From the NCBI RefSeq assembly GCF_007096885.1, contig NZ_VJNO01000005.1, forward strand, positions 62,001-126,000: a stretch of DNA of 64,000 nucleotides, given 5' to 3'. The notes beneath the pieces are model-generated. The model was not told the origin of the DNA. It worked only from the letters and a program-made list of their open reading frames with translations, and did not search any database. This DNA comes from Streptomyces sp. 130 (GTDB lineage: Bacteria > Actinomycetota > Actinomycetes > Streptomycetales > Streptomycetaceae). Position numbers and translations under genes: made by a program. Shown here piece by piece: positions 51,494-60,704 of the stretch. How positions within the stretch are numbered: position 1 is the first letter of the stretch; every line of letters starts with the position of its first letter.

Positions 51494-52518
51494 GCCGCGC
51501 CCCCCGCCATGGCCGCGGTGACCCGGTGCCGGCCGGGGTCGAAGCCCGCCGCCTCGCTGCCGAGGCCCGCCCGGGTGGCCGCGTCGAGGACCGCCCGCGC
51601 GACGGCGAGGTCGAGGATGCCGAGGCCGAAGGGCGAGAAGACGATGGTCCGCTCGGTGTCCGGCGCCTCGCTCTGGCCGAGCACGGTGGCGATCTCGGCG
51701 TCGACGAAGCGGCGGTGGCCCACCTCCTGCTCGGCGCGGTGCAGCGAGGTCCGCTCCCGCATCACGTGCTCGATGTCGTCGACCACGTTGTAGGCGTTCA
51801 GTACGGACTCCGTGCTCAGGTCGCGCAGCGACAGGTGCAGGATCACCTGCTTCCCGGGCCGGTCCGGGTGGGCGGCGAGGTCGAGCCAGTAGCTGGAGTC
51901 GGTGGTGGCGACGGAGACCGTGGCGGCGCGCAGCGCGTCGTCCACGTCCCCGGCCACGAAGCTGATCCCGGGGCGCTCGGCGGCCAGTTGCGCGGCGAAG
52001 GTGGCCGCGCGGCCGGGCACCGCGTCCTGGACGGTGACCGTGCGCAGCTCCGGGTGGGCCGGCACGAGGAAGTCCAGGACGCGCCGGTTGATGGTGCCGC
52101 AGCCGATCAGGCCGGCCGTGTGCACCGGGCGGTCGCCGTGCAGCGTACGGCTGGCGAGGGCGGCCGACGCCGCGGTGCGGGACGCCGATATCTGGCTGGC
52201 CTCCAGGACGGCGGTCGGGTAGCCGGTGCGCAGGTCGTTGAGGATCTGCACCGACGAGGCGCGCTGCAGGCCCCGCTCGACGTTCGCCGGGAACGAGGAG
52301 ATCCACTTCAGGCCCATGACGGGTTCGGGCCCGCCCAGGTAGGCGGGGAGCGAGATGATGCGGGAGCCGTCGTCGCCGGGCGGGCGGAGGAAGCCGGAGA
52401 ACGGCACCTCCGAGCGGCCCTGGCCGTGCAGCACGTACGCGGTGCGCACCGCGTCGAGCACGACGGGATCGAGGCCGTCGAGTGCGGCGGCGACGTCCTC
52501 GCGACCGAGGATTCTCAT
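51490..52518 (-). CDS. sbnB: SbnB-like dehydrogenase of 2,3-diaminopropionate synthesis
   Basis: A 342-residue protein of the ornithine cyclodeaminase/mu-crystallin family. GLIGCGTINRRVLDFLVPAH is the NAD-binding loop, GLKWISSFPANVERGLQRAS is the substrate region. With SbnA it makes L-2,3-diaminopropionate: SbnA joins O-phosphoserine and glutamate to an ACEGA intermediate, and SbnB oxidises it to release diaminopropionate and 2-oxoglutarate. The pair is adjacent here, gap 79 bases. Ornithine cyclodeaminase alone is less likely because of the partner. Confidence 0.87.
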   Translation of the reverse strand: MRILGREDVAAALDGLDPVVLDAVRTAYVLHGQGRSEVPFSGFLRPPGDDGSRIISLPAYLGGPEPVMGLKWISSFPANVERGLQRASSVQILNDLRTGYPTAVLEASQISASRTAASAALASRTLHGDRPVHTAGLIGCGTINRRVLDFLVPAHPELRTVTVQDAVPGRAATFAAQLAAERPGISFVAGDVDDALRAATVSVATTDSSYWLDLAAHPDRPGKQVILHLSLRDLSTESVLNAYNVVDDIEHVMRERTSLHRAEQEVGHRRFVDAEIATVLGQSEAPDTERTIVFSPFGLGILDLAVARAVLDAATRAGLGSEAAGFDPGRHRVTAAMAGGAA

Positions 52519-52597
52519 GACTGGTCAGTTCCTCTGCGTGAGAGATGGGCGGAGAAGACGAAGGAGGGGGACGCTCGGGGCGTCGCGGGCCGGGCGG

Positions 52598-53611
52598 TCA
52601 GCCGAACCGGGCCTCGACCCAGGAGTCGTCGTAGATCGTGTCGAGGTAGCGGTCGCCCCCGTCGGGGAGGATCGCGACGCAGGTGGCACCCGGGGCGATC
52701 CAGGACGAGGCGTCCATCAGCGCGGAGATGACGGCGCCGGACGAACCGCCGGCGAGGATCGACTCCTGGGCCAGCAGGGTGCGGCAACCGCGCACGCAGT
52801 CCAGGTCGGTCACCTTCACCACCCGGTCCGCGAGACCGGGCCGCAGCAGCGCCGGGACCACCGCCGCGCCGTGCCCGGGGATGGTGCGACGGTGCCCCAG
52901 CTCCCAGGACTCGGGCGGGCCGAAGATCACACTGCCCACCGCGTCCACGGCCACCACCCGGGTGGGCAGGCCCTCCGCCGCGATGTACTCGGCGCAGCCG
53001 CGCAGCGTGCCGGTGGTGCCGGCGGCCAGGAAGAGGTAGTCGGGGGCCTGGGGCAGCGCTTCGTGGATCTCGCGCATGGTGTGCTGGTGGGCGAGGGCGT
53101 TGTACTCGTTGCCGTACTGGTTGGGCCAGTAGGCGTCGGGCACGGTGCTCAGGAGCTCCCGCACCCGCCTGATCCGGGAGGGCAGGTACTCGCCGGTCTC
53201 CGGATCGCGGTCCACGATCTCGACCGTCGCCCCGTACGCCCGCATGATCGCGATGTTCTGGGCGGTGGTGCGCGGATCGGCGACGCAGATCAGGTCGAGC
53301 CGGTAGAAGTTGCAGAGCTGCGCCAGCGCGATCCCCAGGTTGCCGGACGAGGACTCCACGACGGTGGAGATGCCCGGCACCAGCGCACCCGTGGACAGGG
53401 CGTGTTCGATCATGGAGCGGGCGGCGCGGTCCTTGATCGAACCGCCCGGGTTGAACCGCTCGCACTTGCCGTAGACCTGGATGCGGGCGGGTGGGAAGAG
53501 CCGGTCGAGGGCGACCAGCGGGGTGGTGCCGATCGTCGCGATGATGTCCGGATCGCGAGGGCGGGCCGCGGAGGTGGCGCGGGCCGTCGCATCCGTGGGG
53601 GCCACGGTCAT
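52598..53611 (-). CDS. sbnA: SbnA-like synthase of 2,3-diaminopropionate
   Basis: A 337-residue PLP enzyme of the cysteine synthase family: KCERFNPGGSIKDRAARSMI with PLP-lysine at about residue 60, VESSSGNLGIALAQLCNF (phosphate loop/Asn), LAAGTTGTLRGCAEYI and ILAGGSSGAVISAL. The SSGNLG loop and long C-terminal region are those of SbnA rather than CysK. ATG 53611 overlaps the LanB-like stop (ATGA). Provides diaminopropionate together with the next gene. Confidence 0.9.
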   Translation of the reverse strand: MTVAPTDATARATSAARPRDPDIIATIGTTPLVALDRLFPPARIQVYGKCERFNPGGSIKDRAARSMIEHALSTGALVPGISTVVESSSGNLGIALAQLCNFYRLDLICVADPRTTAQNIAIMRAYGATVEIVDRDPETGEYLPSRIRRVRELLSTVPDAYWPNQYGNEYNALAHQHTMREIHEALPQAPDYLFLAAGTTGTLRGCAEYIAAEGLPTRVVAVDAVGSVIFGPPESWELGHRRTIPGHGAAVVPALLRPGLADRVVKVTDLDCVRGCRTLLAQESILAGGSSGAVISALMDASSWIAPGATCVAILPDGGDRYLDTIYDDSWVEARFG

Positions 53612-55908
53612 TCCGGTACCTTTCTGCTGATCTGGAGCCGGAGTTCACTGACGTAGCGCTCGCCCTCGGTGCCCGTGAGCCAGGAGTCCCGTGGGTGCGG
53701 CAGCGGCTCGCTGAGGATCACGGTGGCGTCGTCGCCGAGACGCCGGGTGCGCCGGACGAGGTTGGCGAAGGAGAGCACGAGGGTGGGGCTGGTGAAGTCG
53801 ACCAGGGACGGCTTCGTCTCCTGCGGGAACTTCACGAACGCCTGGTCGGGCAGCCCGCGCCCGCGCAGCCAGCGCCGTACGGCCAGGTAGTCGCCCGCCC
53901 GGTCGGGTTTGGCGGCGAGCGGGATCTCCCCGGCCGGCACCCGCCAGGTCTCCCGGAACAGGACGAGCCCGTCGAGGCTGACGCGCGGGGCGTGCGGCTG
54001 GTCGAGCCCGATCTTGAAGGCGTCGGCGGCGATGATCGACACCGGCACGGCGAGCAGTTCGGCCATGCTCCACGCGCGCCCGTCGGGCGTGGTGGCGGTG
54101 ACCGTGCCGTCCCGCTCGGCCAGGGTGATCGCAACCGCCGGGTCGATCCGGGACCGGTCGTCGAACGGCGCCCGGGTGAACCCGATGAGCCGGTCGCCCT
54201 CGCCGATGGGGGCGGGCACCATCCGTCCGCTGTTGCGCTTCCAGTCGACCGGGAGCAGCGGCACCAGGCGCGGTGCGCCGATCGCCGCGTTCACCTTGTC
54301 GCGCAGGGAGCCGGCGTCACTGGTCCAGTCGAGGAACGGCAGGTCGCAGGTGGCCAGGCAGGCGTGCAGCTCGCCGAGGACGACGGTCAGGTCCCCGTCC
54401 GCCTCCCGCACCACCTGGAGGTCGGGGCTGTGCAGGGCGAGGTGGGGCGAGCGGACCGGGCCGGTGGCGAAGACGGCCCGCGCCCGCCGCTCGACGTCGT
54501 CCACCCGCAGCGCGACCGGCTCCGGACCGGCCGGACCGGCACCGAGGACCTCGCGCCACTTGCGGGCGAGCTCCGCCGTGGCGGTGTGCACCGGCCGGGC
54601 GCCGTCGCCCCAGAACAGGCCGAGCACCTGGGGCCACACGTCGGCGAGCGTGACGGAGGGGCGCCGCGCCGCGGCGGCCCGTACAAATCCGGCCACCTCC
54701 GCCTCGACCAGTTCCACCAGGCGGTTCCCGAACCAGTCCGCCGCGTCCGCCACCAGGGCCAGCGGCCGGGCGATCCCGTCCACGAAGTCGGTGCCGACCT
54801 CGACCCGGCAGTCCCGCACCGCGTCCTGGTAGCAGAGGGTGCGGCCGGCGTACGCCTTGCCCTCGTCGCGGGTCGCGTCGAGTCCGGTCGTCCGCACGAA
54901 GTACGCGTCCAGCTCGTCGAGCCGCGCGGCGAGTTCGTCGGACGTGGCGGCGGCGTCGATGGCCTCGCGGTGCCGGTCGAGTTCGGTGAGGACGGTCTCG
55001 AAGCGGACGAACAGCTCCGGGGCGGCGACGGCGGCGACCCGCCGTCGCAGGATGCGCTCGGCCCGCACGTCGACCGGGATGTTGGCGTCCCAGGTCAGCA
55101 CGCGCTGCTTGAGCAGCCTGGTCAGGATCTTCTCGACCCGGGCCGGTGCCCCGTCGGCGTCCCAGCCGTCCTCGCGGATCAGGGCCGCGGTGATCGCCGC
55201 TCCGTTGCGCTCCCCGTCCGCGTGGCCGAGGACCTGGCGGTCCTCCGGGCGCAGCCGCGTCACGCGTCCGCCCGGCAGGAGCAGCCGGTCGCCGTCCAGG
55301 TGGACGTCGGGGCGCGGCAGCGGCGGGAACCACCAGCGGGCCCCGGGCTGGGCGACCATCCAGTCCGCGACGGCGGCCAGCGCCCAGCGTTCGAAGTACG
55401 TACGGCTACGGGCGACGAGCCGCTCGCCGTGTTCGGCCGAGAGACCTCCGGGCGCGCGCCCGACGGACATCCAGGCGGCCGGCCCGAAGAAGCCGATGGT
55501 CTCGGCCTTGGCGCAGTAGCGCAGCCAGTACATGGCCAGGGTGCGCTCCCGCTGCTTGCGCTTGGACTCCTTGCCCGTGCCGGCGGCGAGCGCGTCGAGC
55601 ACGCGGTGGACGGTGCGGTTCTGCCAGGCGATGGCCGTACGGACCTTCTCGTCACCGGCCAGGGCGGCCAGGCGGCGCGTCTCGGCCGCGCTGTCGGCGA
55701 GGTACGCGGCGGCGAAGGCGTCCTCGTCCCCCCGGTCGGCCGCGGCTGCCGCCGCCGGCCCGCCGAGCAGGTCGAGTCCCGAGGCGGGGAAGCCCGCGCT
55801 GCGCAGCAGCCCGACCCCCCACATGTGCCATGCGCTGTCCCCGAGCCGCCGGGTGGGCCGGAAGTCGGCCCAGTCGTGCTCGCGGAGCGCTTCACGGGTG
55901 CTCGTCAC
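53608..55908 (-). CDS. Lantibiotic dehydratase (LanB-like) protein without precursor peptide
   Basis: A 766-residue protein with the LanB N-terminal layout: TLAMYWLRYCAKAETIGFFG near residue 120-140, a conserved segment of tRNA-dependent lantibiotic dehydratases, and FVKFPQETKPSLVDFTSPTL toward the end with YVSELRLQISRK at the C terminus. These enzymes use glutamyl-tRNA to activate Ser/Thr of a peptide. Here no precursor peptide or LanC gene is present, and a second seryl-tRNA synthetase closes the cluster, so another aminoacyl-tRNA substrate is plausible. GTG 55908 overlaps the aminotransferase stop (GTGA); the upstream open frame is rejected because the next gene occupies it. Confidence 0.85.
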   Translation of the reverse strand: MTSTREALREHDWADFRPTRRLGDSAWHMWGVGLLRSAGFPASGLDLLGGPAAAAAADRGDEDAFAAAYLADSAAETRRLAALAGDEKVRTAIAWQNRTVHRVLDALAAGTGKESKRKQRERTLAMYWLRYCAKAETIGFFGPAAWMSVGRAPGGLSAEHGERLVARSRTYFERWALAAVADWMVAQPGARWWFPPLPRPDVHLDGDRLLLPGGRVTRLRPEDRQVLGHADGERNGAAITAALIREDGWDADGAPARVEKILTRLLKQRVLTWDANIPVDVRAERILRRRVAAVAAPELFVRFETVLTELDRHREAIDAAATSDELAARLDELDAYFVRTTGLDATRDEGKAYAGRTLCYQDAVRDCRVEVGTDFVDGIARPLALVADAADWFGNRLVELVEAEVAGFVRAAAARRPSVTLADVWPQVLGLFWGDGARPVHTATAELARKWREVLGAGPAGPEPVALRVDDVERRARAVFATGPVRSPHLALHSPDLQVVREADGDLTVVLGELHACLATCDLPFLDWTSDAGSLRDKVNAAIGAPRLVPLLPVDWKRNSGRMVPAPIGEGDRLIGFTRAPFDDRSRIDPAVAITLAERDGTVTATTPDGRAWSMAELLAVPVSIIAADAFKIGLDQPHAPRVSLDGLVLFRETWRVPAGEIPLAAKPDRAGDYLAVRRWLRGRGLPDQAFVKFPQETKPSLVDFTSPTLVLSFANLVRRTRRLGDDATVILSEPLPHPRDSWLTGTEGERYVSELRLQISRKVPE

Positions 55909-57125
55909 GCGGCCCGCCCTCCGAGGTTCGCGCCGAGGGCCGCGCCGGTGCCGGCCGCCGCGCCCCGCAGCACCACCGCGAGCCGGGCGACCCCCTCGGC
56001 GATGCGCTTGCGCGGGACGTTGCTGAAGCAGAGCCGCAGCCTGTCGCCGCACTCCCCGTCGAGCCCGAAGTGGCTGCCGGGGACGAAGGAGACGCCGTGC
56101 TCGGCGGCGGCCCGCGCCAGGCGGCCGGTGTCGGCGCCGCCCTCGTGCCGCAGCCACAGGTAGAAGCCGCCTTCCGGCCGCTGCCAGCGCCAGGGCCCGT
56201 CCGTCCCCAGCTCCTGCTCCAGCGCGTCGGCCATCAGGCCGCACCGCTCCCGGTAGCGCTCGCGGTAGGCGTCGATCAGGCTGTCCCAGCCGCCCCGGGC
56301 GTGGAACGCGGCGAGCGCGGCCTGGGCGAACGACGACGGCGACAGCGCCATCACCTCGGTCGTACGGCGCAGCCGCTCCGCGACCGGCTCGGGCGCGGCG
56401 ATCCAGCCGCAGCGCAGTCCGGGGGCGAAGACCTTGGAGAAGGTGCCGAGGTAGACGACGTTCTCCGGGTCGATGCCCTGGAGGGTGGCGACCGTGCCGC
56501 CGTCGAAGCCGAGCAGCCCGTAGGGGTTGTCCTCGACGATCAGGAGGTCCAGTTCCCGCGCCGCTTGGGCCAGTTGATGACGGCGCTCGACGGACAGGGT
56601 GGCGCCGGTGGGGTTCTGGAAGGTCGGGTTGCAGTACAGCATCCGGACCCGCTGCCCGTCGGCGCGCAGCCGGGCCACGGTCGCCCGCAGCGCCACCGGG
56701 TCGAGTCCTTCGGCGTCCTCGGGCGCTCCGTGCAGCCGCAGTCCCGCCGTGCGGAAGGCGGTGGCGGCGCCCGGGTAGGCGGGGGTCTGGCACAGGACGG
56801 TCTCGCCCGGTGCGGCGAGGCCGAGGCCGAGGGCCAGCAGGCCCATCTGGGAGCCGGCGGTCGGCACCAGGTTCGCCGCCGCGGTGCCGCCGCCCTCGCG
56901 GGCCATCAGATCGGTGATGGCGGGGACGAGGGCCTTGGCCACGTGCGGGGTGCTGTACTGGAGTGCGATCCGGCCGCCGATCCGCGTCAGCCGGGCGAAC
57001 TGCTCGGAGAGCTCCTTCAGGGGCAGCAGCTCCAGGTCCGGCAGGCCGCCGGAGAACGAGATCAGGTCACCGCCCCGTTCGAACAGCTGCGGCATCTCGG
57101 CCGAGGGTCTTGCATCGGTCCACAT
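55905..57125 (-). CDS. Fold-type I aminotransferase
   Basis: A 406-residue PLP aminotransferase of the MocR/2-aminoadipate type without a DNA-binding domain: LVPTAGSQMGLLALGLGLAA, CNPTFQNPTGATLSVERRHQ (Asn and substrate loop), VEDNPYGLLGF (Asp) and YLGTFSKVFAPGLRCGWIAA (Schiff-base Lys), ending LRLCFSNVPRKRI with the substrate Arg. It would add or remove an amino group of an amino-acid building block. ATG 57125 ends the conserved part; the frame upstream overlaps the carrier protein. Confidence 0.9.
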   Translation of the reverse strand: MWTDARPSAEMPQLFERGGDLISFSGGLPDLELLPLKELSEQFARLTRIGGRIALQYSTPHVAKALVPAITDLMAREGGGTAAANLVPTAGSQMGLLALGLGLAAPGETVLCQTPAYPGAATAFRTAGLRLHGAPEDAEGLDPVALRATVARLRADGQRVRMLYCNPTFQNPTGATLSVERRHQLAQAARELDLLIVEDNPYGLLGFDGGTVATLQGIDPENVVYLGTFSKVFAPGLRCGWIAAPEPVAERLRRTTEVMALSPSSFAQAALAAFHARGGWDSLIDAYRERYRERCGLMADALEQELGTDGPWRWQRPEGGFYLWLRHEGGADTGRLARAAAEHGVSFVPGSHFGLDGECGDRLRLCFSNVPRKRIAEGVARLAVVLRGAAAGTGAALGANLGGRAA

Positions 57126-57130
57126 GGCGG

Positions 57131-57385
57131 TCAGCTCCCCGACAGCGCGTTCGCACCGCTCGCCAGCCGCTCGTGCACGAGCCCGAGCAGGCCGGCCGAC
57201 GAGGTGAGCGAGAGATCGGCGAGCGCGTCGGGGTCCAGCTCGATGCCGAACCGGTCCTCGACGGCCATCACCAGGGCGACGGTGTGCAGCGAGTCCACGC
57301 CGAGGTCCACGAGCGGCGTCTCGGAGCTGGTGACCTGCACGGCGCATATCTCCTCTACGAGCTGGTCAAACTGCGACTGGTCCAT
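57131..57385 (-). CDS. Carrier protein (second)
   Basis: An 84-residue carrier with [20 protein letters not shown] (attachment Ser32) and typical four-helix pattern. Its neighbours are the adenylate-forming ligase and the aminotransferase, so it probably carries the amino acid or starter acid loaded by the ligase. ATG 57385 lies 20 bases inside the end of the ligase gene. Confidence 0.92.
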   Translation of the reverse strand: MDQSQFDQLVEEICAVQVTSSETPLVDLGVDSLHTVALVMAVEDRFGIELDPDALADLSLTSSAGLLGLVHERLASGANALSGS

Positions 57386-58892
57386 GGGAGCTCCTTGTGA
57401 GTGCGGCGGGGGCGGAGGTGGTGGGCGCGGCGTCGGCGCCGGCCTGGAGCAGCAGGGCGACGGCCGCGCGGTCGGGCTTGCCGTTGGCGGTCAGCGGCAT
57501 GGAGTCGAGCGGGACGATCCCGTCGGGGCGACGGGCCGGGTCGAGGAGGCCGACGAGCGCCGCCCGGACCTCGTGCGGGGCGAGCTCCGTCTGCACGGCG
57601 AGCAGGAGCGGGGCGTCCTCGTCGGCGGGGCGCGGGACGACGGCGGCGTACACGCCGGGTACGCGCTCGGCGGCGAGTTCGATCTCGGACAGGGCCATCC
57701 GCAGGCCGCGCCGCTTCACCATGTCGTCGTCGCGGCCGACGAAGTACAGCAGACCGTCCGCGTCGAGCCGGCCCTGATCGCCGGTGCGCAGCTCCAGCGA
57801 GCCGTCGGCGCGGCGCACGTACCGGCTCTGCCGCTCCAGCGGCACCCCCCAGTAACCGGCCATCACGGTCTCGCCCCACACGACGATCTCGCCGGTCTCG
57901 CCCGTCGGCAGGGTCCGCCCGTCCGGGCCGGCGATCCGTACCCGGAGACCGGGGATGGGGCGGCCCACCGAGTCGGGGTGCCGTTCGTAGAGCGCCGGGT
58001 CCAGCACCGAGATGCGCTTGCACTCCGTCATCCCGTACATCGAGGCGAACGCGGAGCCCGGGAAGATGTCGAGCAGTTCGCGCATCATGGCGAAGCTGGG
58101 CCGGGCGCCGGTGTTGGTGAAGAGCCGGACGCGGGTCTCGCGGCGCAGCTTCCTCTGCAGCAGGACGAGGATCTGCGCGAGCGAGGGCACCAGCGGGATG
58201 ACGGTGACTCCGTGGCGCTCGATCGCCCGGATCAGTCCGACGTCGCCGCCCCGGCTGGTGAGGACCAGGGTGGAGCCGGTCAGCGTGCACAGCAGGGCCT
58301 GGTAGAGCCCGTAGTCGAAGGAGAGCGGCAGCCGGCACAGCACCACGTCGTCGGCCCGGTAGCCGAGCTCGGCGTTGACGGCGCGGACCGCGGCGAGGAT
58401 CTGCCGGTGCGGGCAGACGACGCCCTTGGGGCGGCCGGTGGTGCCGGAGGTGTAGATCAGCAGGGCGACCGCGTCGTCGGCGGCCTCGGCCGCGAAGTGG
58501 TCCGCGGCGGTGGCCCCGATCTCCCGCGCGGCCCGCTCCACCTCCACCGTCCGGCGGGCGGCGCCGCCCGCGGTGGGCGGGCAGACGGCGAGGGCCGCCG
58601 CGCAGTCCCGCACGATGTGGTCGATCTGGTGGTCCGTGAGGTCGGGGTGCACCGGGACGAACACCGCCCCGATACGGAACGTGGCCCACAGGAGCGCGAG
58701 GAAGGTGCGGTCACCGCCCCCGGCGTAGACGACGCGCTCGCCGGCTTCCACTCCTTGGCCGCGCAGCCAGCCGACGGCCCGGTCGGTCTCGGCGCCCAGC
58801 TCGGCGTAGGTCAGCGGCCCCGTGGCGTCCACGAGGGCGAGGTGGCCCGGGCGCTCGGCGCGGGCACGTGCGAACAGCTCAGACACCGGCAT
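57366..58892 (-). CDS. Adenylate-forming ligase (stand-alone A domain)
   Basis: A 508-residue ANL-family enzyme: [20 protein letters not shown] (A3), [10 protein letters not shown] (A5), [20 protein letters not shown] and [19 protein letters not shown] (A7-A8), and the C-terminal Lys in [13 protein letters not shown] (A10). It activates a carboxylic acid and loads the adjacent carrier protein. The specificity pocket cannot be read with confidence by eye. ATG 58892 follows GGAAGGAGG eight bases upstream and overlaps the malonyltransferase end by 14 bases. Confidence 0.9.
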   Translation of the reverse strand: MPVSELFARARAERPGHLALVDATGPLTYAELGAETDRAVGWLRGQGVEAGERVVYAGGGDRTFLALLWATFRIGAVFVPVHPDLTDHQIDHIVRDCAAALAVCPPTAGGAARRTVEVERAAREIGATAADHFAAEAADDAVALLIYTSGTTGRPKGVVCPHRQILAAVRAVNAELGYRADDVVLCRLPLSFDYGLYQALLCTLTGSTLVLTSRGGDVGLIRAIERHGVTVIPLVPSLAQILVLLQRKLRRETRVRLFTNTGARPSFAMMRELLDIFPGSAFASMYGMTECKRISVLDPALYERHPDSVGRPIPGLRVRIAGPDGRTLPTGETGEIVVWGETVMAGYWGVPLERQSRYVRRADGSLELRTGDQGRLDADGLLYFVGRDDDMVKRRGLRMALSEIELAAERVPGVYAAVVPRPADEDAPLLLAVQTELAPHEVRAALVGLLDPARRPDGIVPLDSMPLTANGKPDRAAVALLLQAGADAAPTTSAPAALTRSSHGPVAV

Positions 58893-59829
58893 GGACGAGG
58901 TCCTCCTTCCAGGCGACGGCGGCACCGATCCGGGTGCGCGCCTTGTCGAGGTCGCGGGGTGTGGTGACGCAGACGACGGCCAGCTCGGGGAGCCGGCGCT
59001 TGAAGATGCCCGCGAGGGTGCGGGCGGGCGGCAGACAGACCGTCGCCTCGGGCGCGATGCGGCCCAGCGACTCCATGCACAGGTCCCAGCGCACCGGCCT
59101 GACCACCTGCTCGACCAGCCGGCGGCGGATGTCGTCCGGCTCGCGGACGACCGAGCCGTCGGCGTTCGAGAGGAGGGCCCCGGACGGCCGCCGGAACGGG
59201 GTCCGTTCGGCCGCCGCGGCGACGGCCCGGCGCGCGGACTCCATGTACGGGGTGTGGAAGGCGCCGGCGACCTGGAGCGGTTTGACCGTCGCGGAGGGCG
59301 GCGGGGCGGCGGCGAGCCGTTCCAGGTCCTCCGTGGCCCCGGCCGCGACGATCTGGCCCGGCCCGTTGAACGTGGCCGCGTGCAGGCCCAGTTCGCTGAT
59401 GCGTTCGAGTACGTCGGCCTCCTCGCCGCCGACCACGGCCGCCATCGAGGTGGGAACCTCGGCGCAGGCCGCAGCCATCGCCCGGCCCCGCACCGCGGCC
59501 AGCCGCACGGCGTCGGCCGGGTCGAGCGCTCCGGCGTACACCGCCGCGGTCAACTCGCCGACCGAGTGCCCGGCGGCCACCAGCGGCCCGTCCGGCTCGG
59601 CCATGGCGAGCGCCTCATGGGCCAGGAGCCCGGCGGCGACCAGCAGCGGCTGGGTGTTCTCGGTCCGGGCTATCTCCGCGGCCGGTGCCCTGCCGCCGAG
59701 GTGCACGAGGTCCACATCGGCGGCCTCGGACCAGGCTCGCAGCCGCTCGGCGTACACCGGATCACGCAGCCAGCCGGCCAGCATGCCCGGGGTCTGGGAG
59801 CCCTGCCCCGGCGCAACGAATGCGTACAT
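58879..59829 (-). CDS. ACP S-malonyltransferase
   Basis: A 316-residue FabD-like acyltransferase: MYAFVAPGQGSQTPGM, nucleophile LVAAGHSVGELTAAVYAGAL (Ser89) and AGAFHTPYM with the second catalytic His. It supplies malonyl-ACP for the ketosynthase. The GHSVGE and GAFHT pattern suits malonyl rather than methylmalonyl specificity. ATG 59829. It follows the ABC permease after 83 bases. Confidence 0.9.
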   Translation of the reverse strand: MYAFVAPGQGSQTPGMLAGWLRDPVYAERLRAWSEAADVDLVHLGGRAPAAEIARTENTQPLLVAAGLLAHEALAMAEPDGPLVAAGHSVGELTAAVYAGALDPADAVRLAAVRGRAMAAACAEVPTSMAAVVGGEEADVLERISELGLHAATFNGPGQIVAAGATEDLERLAAAPPPSATVKPLQVAGAFHTPYMESARRAVAAAAERTPFRRPSGALLSNADGSVVREPDDIRRRLVEQVVRPVRWDLCMESLGRIAPEATVCLPPARTLAGIFKRRLPELAVVCVTTPRDLDKARTRIGAAVAWKEDLVHAGV

Positions 59830-59912
59830 GTGTTCGAATCTCCTTTCGTGGAGCTGTATCGACCGGTGCGGGCCCGGTGTCGTGCCGTGCGAGGGGGGTG
59901 GAGGCGCGGGCC

Positions 59913-60704
59913 TCAGTTGCGGCCGGTGCTCTTGCGGAAGCGGCGTACGGCCATGAAGGAGAAGGCCGCGAACCAGGCGACGGTGTTGACCCCCGCCATC
60001 GCGAGGCTGGAGTGCTCACCGCTGAACGAGTAGCCCTCGGTCAGGCTGTAGCGCGCGAGGGTGGAGACGCCGAACATCGGCGAGTAGCGGGAGATCTCCA
60101 GCATGGTGCCGGACAGCGGGATGAAGAGGTTGCCCAGGAAGGCGAGCGCGGTCATGGTCAGACCCGGCATGTGCATCACGGTGTCGGGCTTGAGGGCGAG
60201 CCCGAGCGTGATGCCGAGGGCGGCGAAGACGGCCGAGCCGAGCCAGGCCACCAGCAGGGACGTCACCCAGACCGCGGCCGTGGCCTCGACCCCGGTGAAC
60301 AGCCCGAGCACGCCGACCACCGCCACCGGAACCGCCGCCATGATCACGGACGACAGCACCTTGACGAAGAGGTAGCCGGGAGGCGCGAGCGGGCTGAGCG
60401 CCATGGTGCGCATCCAGCCGGACGCCTTCTCCACGGAGATGGTGGCCGCCGAGCTGACCGCCGCGGTCGCGGCTCCGTACACGGCGATGCCGGTCATCAT
60501 CCACGCCGCGAAGTTGCCGTGCGGCAGGGTGGCGTCGTCGGGTTCGGTACGGAAGAGCGCCAGGTAGAGGACGGCCGGCAGCAGCAGCGTGAAGATCGTG
60601 GTCTGCCGGTTGAAGCGGCGGCGCAGTTCGTAGCCGACGAAGACGGGGTTGACGCCGCTGAACGGCGAGGTCCGCTCCTCGTACGCGGCCGAGGCGGTGT
60701 TCAT
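59913..60704 (-). CDS. ABC-2 type permease
   Basis: A 263-residue membrane protein with six hydrophobic segments (FTLLLPAVLYLALF, WMMTGIAVYGAATAAVSSAA, VIMAAVPVAVVGVLGLF, VTSLLVAWLGSAVFAALGIT, LTMTALAFLGNLFIPL, VNTVAWFAAFSFMAV), characteristic of ABC-2 exporters. It overlaps the ATPase gene (ATGA at 60701) and forms a two-gene exporter, probably for the product of this cluster. Confidence 0.88.
   Translation of the reverse strand: MNTASAAYEERTSPFSGVNPVFVGYELRRRFNRQTTIFTLLLPAVLYLALFRTEPDDATLPHGNFAAWMMTGIAVYGAATAAVSSAATISVEKASGWMRTMALSPLAPPGYLFVKVLSSVIMAAVPVAVVGVLGLFTGVEATAAVWVTSLLVAWLGSAVFAALGITLGLALKPDTVMHMPGLTMTALAFLGNLFIPLSGTMLEISRYSPMFGVSTLARYSLTEGYSFSGEHSSLAMAGVNTVAWFAAFSFMAVRRFRKSTGRN

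Noticed and set aside
53608..56793. 1061-codon reading frame extending the LanB-like gene upstream
   Set aside because: The first 295 codons lie in the out-of-frame region of the aminotransferase gene; the conserved LanB sequence begins at GTG 55908 with a GTGA overlap.
55830..58967. 1045-codon open frame on the plus strand
   Set aside because: Antisense to aminotransferase, carrier and ligase genes, all of which have clear catalytic motifs.
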